The notes under the pieces were generated by a model. It did no database searches. It had not been told where the DNA came from and saw only the letters and a list, made by a program, of their open reading frames with translations. Below, one piece after another: positions 57,473 to 64,000 of a stretch of 64,000 bases of DNA; positions within the stretch are counted from its first letter, which is position 1, and every line of letters begins with the position of its first letter. Made by a program: the position numbers and the translations under genes. The stretch comes from Rutidosis leptorrhynchoides (Eukaryota; Streptophyta; Magnoliopsida; Asterales; Asteraceae). The stretch spans positions 204,459,501-204,523,500 of the forward strand of contig NC_092338.1 of the NCBI RefSeq assembly GCF_046630445.1. The letters are read 5' to 3'.

Positions 57473-58087
57473 TTATTCCGACTCGCTTGTTTCTTCTTCT
57501 TCGGTTTTGGTTCGTTTTGCCAAGTTTCTAGGGATATATGATGTTCCCCTAATACGAGCCGTCGTTATCCACATTGGTTTAGAAAAACCTGGTGGTTTAG
57601 AGGTTCCCGGGTCATTGTTACAACTTAAGGACTTCGGGGGTTGACGATACATATAAAGTTCATCGGGGTTGGAATTAGATTTCTCTATTTTTATGCCCTT
57701 TCCCTTATTATTTTCTTTTGCCTTTTTAAATTCAGTTGGGGTAATTTCTATAACATCATCGGAATTCTCGTCGGAATCCGATTCATCGGAGAATTGGTAA
57801 TCCTCCCAATATTTTGCTTCCTTGGCGGAAACACCATTGACCATAATTAACCTTGGTCGGTTGGTTGAGGATTTTCTTTTACTTAACCGTTTTATTATTT
57901 CCCCCACCGGTTCTATTTCTTCATCCGGTTCCGATTCTTCTTCCGGTTCCGATTCTTCTTCCGGTTCCGACTCTTCTTCCGGTTCCTCTTCGGGAACTTG
58001 TGAATCAGTCCACGAATCATTCCAATTTACATTTGACTCTTCATTATTATTAGGTGAGTCAATGGGACTTGTTCTAGAGGTAGACAT
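57473..58087 (-). CDS. Acidic ORF of unknown function in chromovirus F leader
   Basis: 204 aa, ATG at 58087, about 190 nt downstream of the primer site and intact. Residues 30-60 are a repeated PEEESE acidic block. A basic KRLSKRKSS stretch follows, then a mixed region with DESDSDENSDD and a C-terminus rich in KRTKTEEEETSESE. Low-complexity, likely disordered and nuclear-like in composition. I do not recognise a family. It precedes the F-box-like gene and gag in the same orientation. It could be a transduced host exon or a novel leader protein. Confidence 0.55.
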   Translation of the reverse strand: MSTSRTSPIDSPNNNEESNVNWNDSWTDSQVPEEEPEEESEPEEESEPEEESEPDEEIEPVGEIIKRLSKRKSSTNRPRLIMVNGVSAKEAKYWEDYQFSDESDSDENSDDVIEITPTEFKKAKENNKGKGIKIEKSNSNPDELYMYRQPPKSLSCNNDPGTSKPPGFSKPMWITTARIRGTSYIPRNLAKRTKTEEEETSESE

Positions 58088-58276
58088 CTATCACATAATA
58101 TCAAACGCGTTAAGAGATTAATATATCACATAATATTCACATGTTAAAAATATATAGTTTCCAACAAAATTTGTTAAGCAATCATTTTTCAAGTAAACAC
58201 GGTCGAAGTCCAGACTCACTAATGCATCCTAACAAAATAGATAAGACACACTAATGCAAAATTCTGGTACTCTAAG

Positions 58277-58294
58277 ACCAACGCTCGGATACCA
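58277..58294 (-). other. Primer binding site of chromovirus F (initiator Met type)
   Basis: TGGTATCCGAGCGTTGGT on the minus strand, 2 nt from the LTR end. The first 12 bases match the usual TGGTATCAGAGC except one. Confidence 0.85.
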
Positions 58295-58296
58295 AC

Positions 58297-61200
58297 TGAA
58301 ATGTCCCGTTCTTATTGATTAAAAACGTTCCATATTAATTGATTTCGTTGCGAGCTTTTGACCTCTATATGAGACGTTTTTCAAAGACTGCATTCATTTT
58401 TAAAACAAACCATAACCTTTATTTTATAAATGAAGGTTTAAAAAGCTTTACGTAGATTATCAAATAATGATAATCTAAAATATCCTGTTTACACACGACC
58501 ATTACATAATGGTTTACAATACAAATATGTTACATCGAAATCAGTTTCTTGAAAGCAGTTTTTACACAATATCATACAAACATAGACTCCAAATCTTGTC
58601 CTTATTTTAGTATGCAACAGCGGAAGCTCTTAATATTCACCTGAGAATAAACATGCTTTAAACGTCAACAAAAATGTTGGTGAGTTATAGGTTTAACCTA
58701 TATATATCAAATCGTAACAATAGACCACAAGATTTCATATTTCAATACACATCCCATACATAGAGATAAAAATCATTCATATGGTGAACACCTGGTAACC
58801 GACATTAACAAGATGCATATATAAGAATATCCCCATCATTCCGGGACACCCTTCGGATATGATATAAATTTCGAAGTACTAAAGCATCCGGTACTTTGGA
58901 TGGGGTTTGTTAGGCCCAATAGATCTATCTTTAGAATTCGCGTCAATTAGGGTGTCTGTTCTCTAATTCTTAGATTACCAAACTTAATAAAAAGGGGCAT
59001 ATTCGATTTCGATAATTCAACCATAGAATGTAGTTTCACGTACTTGTGTCTATTTTGTAAATCATTTATAAAACCTGCATGTATTCTCATCCCAAAAATA
59101 TTAGATTTTAAAAGTGGGACTATAACTCACTTTTACAGATTTTTACTTCGTCGAGAAGTAAGACTTGGCCACTGTTGATTCACGAACCTATAACAATATA
59201 TACATATATATTAAAGTATGTTCAAAATATATTTACAACACTTTTAATATATTTTGATGTTTTAAGTTTATTAAGTCAGCTGTCCTCGTTAGTAACCTAC
59301 AACTAGTTGTCCACAGTTAGATGTACAGAAATAAATCGATAAATATTATCTTGAATCAATCCACGACCCAGTGTATACGTATCTCAGTATTGATCACAAC
59401 TCAAACTATATATATTTTGGAATCAACCTCAACCCTGTATAGCTAACTCCAACATTCACATATAGAGTGTCTATGGTTGTTCCGAAATATATATAGATGT
59501 GTCGACATGATAGGTCAAAACATTGTATACGTGTCTATGGTATCTCAAGATTACATAATATACAATACAAGTTGATTATGTTATGGTTGGAATATATTTG
59601 TTACCAATTTTCACGTAGCTAAAATGAGAAAAATTATCCAATCTTGTTTTACCCATAACTTCTTCATTTTAAATCCGTTTTGAGTGAATCAAATTGCTAT
59701 GATTTTATATTGAACTCTATTTTATGAATCTAAACAGAAAAAGTATAGGTTTATAGTCGGAAAAATAAGTTACAAGTCGTTTTTGTAAAGGTAGTCATTT
59801 CAGTCGAAAGAACGACGTCTAGATGACCATTTTAGAAAACATACTTCCACTTTGAGTTTAACCATAATTTTTGGATATAGTTTCATGTTCATAATAAAAA
59901 TCATTTTCTCAGAATAACAACTTTTAAATCAAAGTTAATCATAGTTTTTAATTAACGAACCCAAAACAGCCCGCGGTATTACTACGACGGCGTAAATCCG
60001 GTTTTACGGTGTTTTTTGTGTTTCCAGGTTTTAAATCATTAAGTTAGCATATCATATAGATATAGAACATGTGTTTAGTTAATTTTAAAAGTCAAGTTAG
60101 AAGGATTAACTTTTGTTTGCGAACAAGTTTAGAATTAACTAAACTATGTTCTAGTGATTACGAGTTTAAACCTTCGAATAAGATAGTTTTATATATATGA
60201 ATCTAATGATGTTATGAACATCATTACTACCTCAAGTTTAGTAGGTAAACCTACTGGAAGTGACAAGAAATGATCTAGCTTCAAAGGATCTTGGATGGCT
60301 TGAAAGTTCTTGAAGTAGGATCATGACACAAAAACAAGTTCAAGTAAGATTTTTACTCGAATTAAGATAGTTTATAGTTATAGAAATTGAATCAAAGTTT
60401 GAATATGAATATTACCTTGAATAAGAAAGATAACCTACTGTATATAACAAAGATTTCTTGATCTTAGATGATCACTTGGAATGGATTAGAAAGCTTGGAA
60501 GTAAATTAGTAAACTTGAAGGGATTTTTGAAGTGTTCTTGAAGTTTTCTTCCTATGATGATTATAGCTTGATTCTTGAAGTGATTTTTGATGAAGATGAT
60601 GATTAACTACTGGAAAAATATGTTCATAATAGTGTGTGTGTTGATAGAGAATTAGAAAGAGAATTGGAAGTGAAATGGAGTGAATGATGAGTGGTAATTG
60701 GTGAGTGGTGAGTGGGGTTAAAAGGAGTTCTAGTTAGTTGACTAGCTCATGGTAGAAGTTAAAATTGATTAGTCATACATGACATAATCAAGAGTGGAAT
60801 CCCATGCTAGTTCCTATTGGTATATACCCATAGTAAGTACGTTTTGAAGCTGTGTATAATACGGGTAAGAATACGACTAGAATTCTTGATGAAAGAAAAG
60901 AATGGGAAAGTAACTGTAACCATTTTCGTTAAGTATGAGTGTTTTGATATATGTCTTGAAGTCTTCCAAAAGTATTTTAATACATCTAAATACACTACAT
61001 GTATATACATTTTAACTGAGTCGTTAAGTCATCGTTAGTCGTTACATGTAAGTGTTGTTTTCAAACCTTTAAGTTAACGATCTCAATTAATGTTGTTAAC
61101 CCATTGTTTATTATATCTAATGAGATGTTAAATTATTATATTATCATGATATTATGATATATTAATATATCTTAATATGATATATATACATTTAAATGTC

Positions 61201-61544
61201 GTTACAACGATAATCGTTACATATATGTCTCGTTTCGAAATCCTTAAGTTAGTAGTCTTGTTTATATGTATATAACTCATTGTTAATATACTTATGGAGA
61301 TACTTACTTATCATAATCTCATGTTAACCATATGTATATCCATATATATATCGTCATGTTGTTTTTACATGTTTTAACGTTCGTGAATCGCCGGTCAACT
61401 TGGGTGGTCAATTGTCTATATGAAACATATTTCAATTAATCACGTCTTAACAAGTTTGATTGCTTAACATGTTGGAAACATTTAATCATGTAAATATCAA
61501 TCTCAATTAATATATATAAACATGGAAAAGTTCGGGTCACTACA
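58297..61544 (-). mobile_element. 5' LTR of chromovirus F
   Basis: 3,248 bp, near-identical to 48709-51958, followed by the CAAGT duplication. Short frames at its right end (60807-61038) are duplicated in the other LTR and are not genes. Confidence 0.92.
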
Positions 61545-61549
61545 CAAGT

Positions 61550-62016
<467 letters not shown>

Positions 62017-63266
62017 ATGAAGATCGACGAAGTTGACAGCAAGGTTAACCCAAAAACCTTGATCACGAAGTTATTGACAAGCCCGGAGTCCAAATCGACG
62101 GCATCATCTAGAAAAGAAAAGCAAACAATTCCAGTTGTCGATTTAACTTCCAAATCTCCTCTTACCAAGCTGAGCTCCACCAAACGACCATAACAGACAC
62201 CGCCATCGTCTCAGAGCAAAAAACTGAAGCAACGCGACTCTACCCTTTATGATAACCCAATCATATCCGATTATGAGGGTGATCAACAAACGGGTAAGTC
62301 CTGAATATTATCGCATAATTACAACATTTGCAGTGCTTATATTTCTCCGCTTAATTTATAAATTGTGTGTTTTTGCAGGTGAATCAACCGGTGACACAGT
62401 TTTTCCCAGCCCGAACACCTTTGACCAAAAAACTGAGTTGTTTCGCACTCCACCTGACTCTTACGGGGTGAGAGTTGACGGCTTATCGGGATATACTTGT
62501 GCTACTTCTTCTGCGGTGTTAGATCAACGCCACCAGATGAAGCTGGCAATCCTAAACGAGCTTCGTCACAAGTTCTCGAAGCTTTCTTCACTTAATGCAC
62601 ATAATAGTTTCGTGCAGAATTTCTATATGGCTTTTAATTCTGCATACGACATGATTTGTCGCCAAGAACAATTCTTCAATGTCCTTGAGGCTGAAAAAGA
62701 CAAATATTTGACTGAGAAAGCCAAAGCTGAAGACAGCAAAAAGCCCTGTGTTGATCTATCTTATGTGCTCACCGCAGCAAAAACCGCCATTGATGATTTA
62801 AAACAGCAAGTTTCTACTGCGGCTGATAAGGAAAACAACCTTAAAGCTACTGTTAAATTGTTAACATAGGAGGTTACAAAGCTAACTACAGAGCGAGAAA
62901 ACGCTCTAACTGCGAAGGCTTCTACGGAGCTTGAGTTCGCAATGCTTCGCCAACATCTACCAGAGTTGGCTAGAAAAATTCTCAACTCAAAGCATGTTTC
63001 CACTAAGTTTTCAACATTTGCCGCTGCGTTTAAACCTATGCGAGAGGGTAGAATTTTTGGACCAAATTGCCATCAACTACCCATTGCCAGAGCCTCTACC
63101 AACTTCAATAGCTGATCGCCTATGTTCGTTAGAAGACGCTCAATCAGCATTTGTTGTTGCTCAAGAAAACATAGCTGAAATTCCTATTCCTAAAATAACA
63201 GGGATAAGCGAGCGGGATGATGTCAATGCAGATGACATCATCAGGCTTAACTTATCTAAGGAATGA
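62017..63266 (+). pseudogene. Two-exon coiled-coil ORF, possibly a Tat antisense ORF
   Basis: Exon 1 runs from ATG 62017 to 62293 and has one in-frame TAA (near 62191). A canonical GTAAGT...TTTTGCAG intron of 85 bp (62294-62378) joins it in phase to exon 2, which begins GESTGDTVFPSPNTF. Exon 2 is Lys/Glu/Ala-rich and probably coiled coil (NVLEAEKDKYLTEKAKAED, SYVLTAAKTAIDDLKQQV). It has a TAG at 62867-62869 and a one-base frameshift near 63050, after which the tail (VEFLDQIAINYPLPEPLPTS) runs to 63266. I do not recognise the family. Tat-lineage elements can carry intron-containing antisense ORFs near the 3' LTR, which would fit a minus-strand element H. A decayed host gene is the alternative. 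Confidence 0.5.
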
Positions 63267-64000
63267 AATTTTATTTTGTACAACAGCGCGCAGCTATCTT
63301 CTGCGTTAATATTAATAAAATTTTCGCTGTTTTTATACTTTAGCAAGTACTTTTATTTATATAGCGCTTTTATCAGTAATATTCATAACACATACTTTTC
63401 CTTTGCAATTTCCAACTCTTACTATCGTGCACATAATAAGTATGTACTTTTACGAAACAATCTGTATGCGTGTATATTTATACGTTATGAATCTTCTAAG
63501 TCCGCCAAAGCGATCCTTAGGCAATCAATTAGCATCACGAAGCATCTAAGTATGGAAAAATCAAATACTTAGGAAATTAAGTTCCTTTCGTGATAATAAA
63601 TTTCTGGGTAAGTGGGCAATTTGATCACTATGCCACTTAACCTTTGCGAAATATACCAGCATTATGAAGCAAAATATTATAAAACATTTCATAAACTCTG
63701 AGTATTTCGCCAAGCGTAATTATTTTAAACAATGCAAACAAACTTTTCCTATACTCTTACAAGTGTTTATTTTTCATATTCTTACAAGCGTGATCAAGAC
63801 TTGTAAAAATAAAAAAATGAAAACACATAGAAAAATATCAAATACATGCTTCGCATCTCATTTCGCACTTTGAATATACATGCACATTATTCTTGCAAAG
63901 CTATGCATAATATCGTTTTAATAAAGCAGCATGCCACGCATTAAGGAGAGTTCGCCCTTCTATGTCTGCGAGCTTATATGAACCTGCCGCATTAATTGCC
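63267..64000. other. AT-rich sequence, no feature identified
   Basis: Short frames occur at 63276-63572 and 63664-63873 but have no recognisable domains. It may be further internal sequence of element H running off the window. Confidence 0.4.

Larger units (their letters stand above)
48709..61544 (-). mobile_element. Complete chromovirus F (Tekay/Del-like)
   Basis: 12,836 bp with LTRs 58297-61544 (5') and 48709-51958 (3'), initiator-Met-type primer site, gag, protease, RT, integrase with chromodomain, and two extra ORFs upstream of gag. Flanked by a perfect CAAGT duplication (48704-48708 and 61545-61549). The LTRs differ by about 1% by eye. RNase H is deleted and several stops are present, so it is not autonomous. 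Confidence 0.93.

Noticed and set aside
60807-61038. Small frames repeated at 51221-51452 and 60807-61038
   Set aside because: Present because both LTRs of F are identical there; no domain.

Overview
This window is a plant nuclear intergenic block made almost entirely of nested Ty3/gypsy LTR retrotransposons. It shows LTR elements with TG...CA ends, 5-bp target duplications, tRNA-Asp-type and initiator-Met-type primer sites, a chromodomain integrase and heavy AT/AAT microsatellites. Codon and protein style suggest a eudicot, probably Asteraceae, but that assignment is inference. I see no intact host gene, rRNA, tRNA gene or CRISPR array. Element letters A-H below are mine.

Layout. 1-1586: unclassified non-coding repeat with a 27-32 bp tandem array. 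1587-~4855: LTR E, truncated, chromovirus-like, minus strand. ~4856-10295: Athila element C (plus): decayed post-pol ORF, 3' UTR, polypurine tract, LTR 8304-10245, primer site. ~10296-43583: Athila element A (minus), broken by two later insertions. One is a 4.49-kb solo LTR (D, 13282-17772) at the end of its integrase. The other is a complete, young Athila element B (19616-36591, minus) in its RT/RNase H region with a perfect AAAAT duplication. 43584-~47341: 3' end and LTR of Athila-like element G (plus). ~47600-48708 and 61550-64000: Tat-like remnants (H). 48709-61544: complete chromovirus F (minus, Tekay/Del-like) with CAAGT duplications, inserted into H.

How the parts work. Each Athila copy encodes Gag, protease, RT, RNase H and integrase as one polyprotein, now interrupted by nonsense codons and indels. 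Downstream come a zinc-knuckle ORF and an ATHILA ORF1-type ORF, both preceded by splice-acceptor-like sequence. Chromovirus F carries, between its primer site and gag, an acidic ORF and a captured F-box-like gene, and it has lost its RNase H domain.

The most striking unexplained signal is regulatory. The U3 regions of A, B and C each carry two copies of a GC-rich palindrome (consensus CTCCGCGAGTCGCGGAG or a 16-bp variant). Their centres are about 32 bp apart, three helical turns, and the pair sits about 20 bp upstream of the TATA box. Equivalent pairs with the same spacing occur in the gag leader (A, B) and before the env-position ORF (B). LTR E has a different palindrome (CCATGCGATCGCATGG) in exactly the same geometry. 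All coordinates and comparisons were made by eye; no alignment or database search was run.
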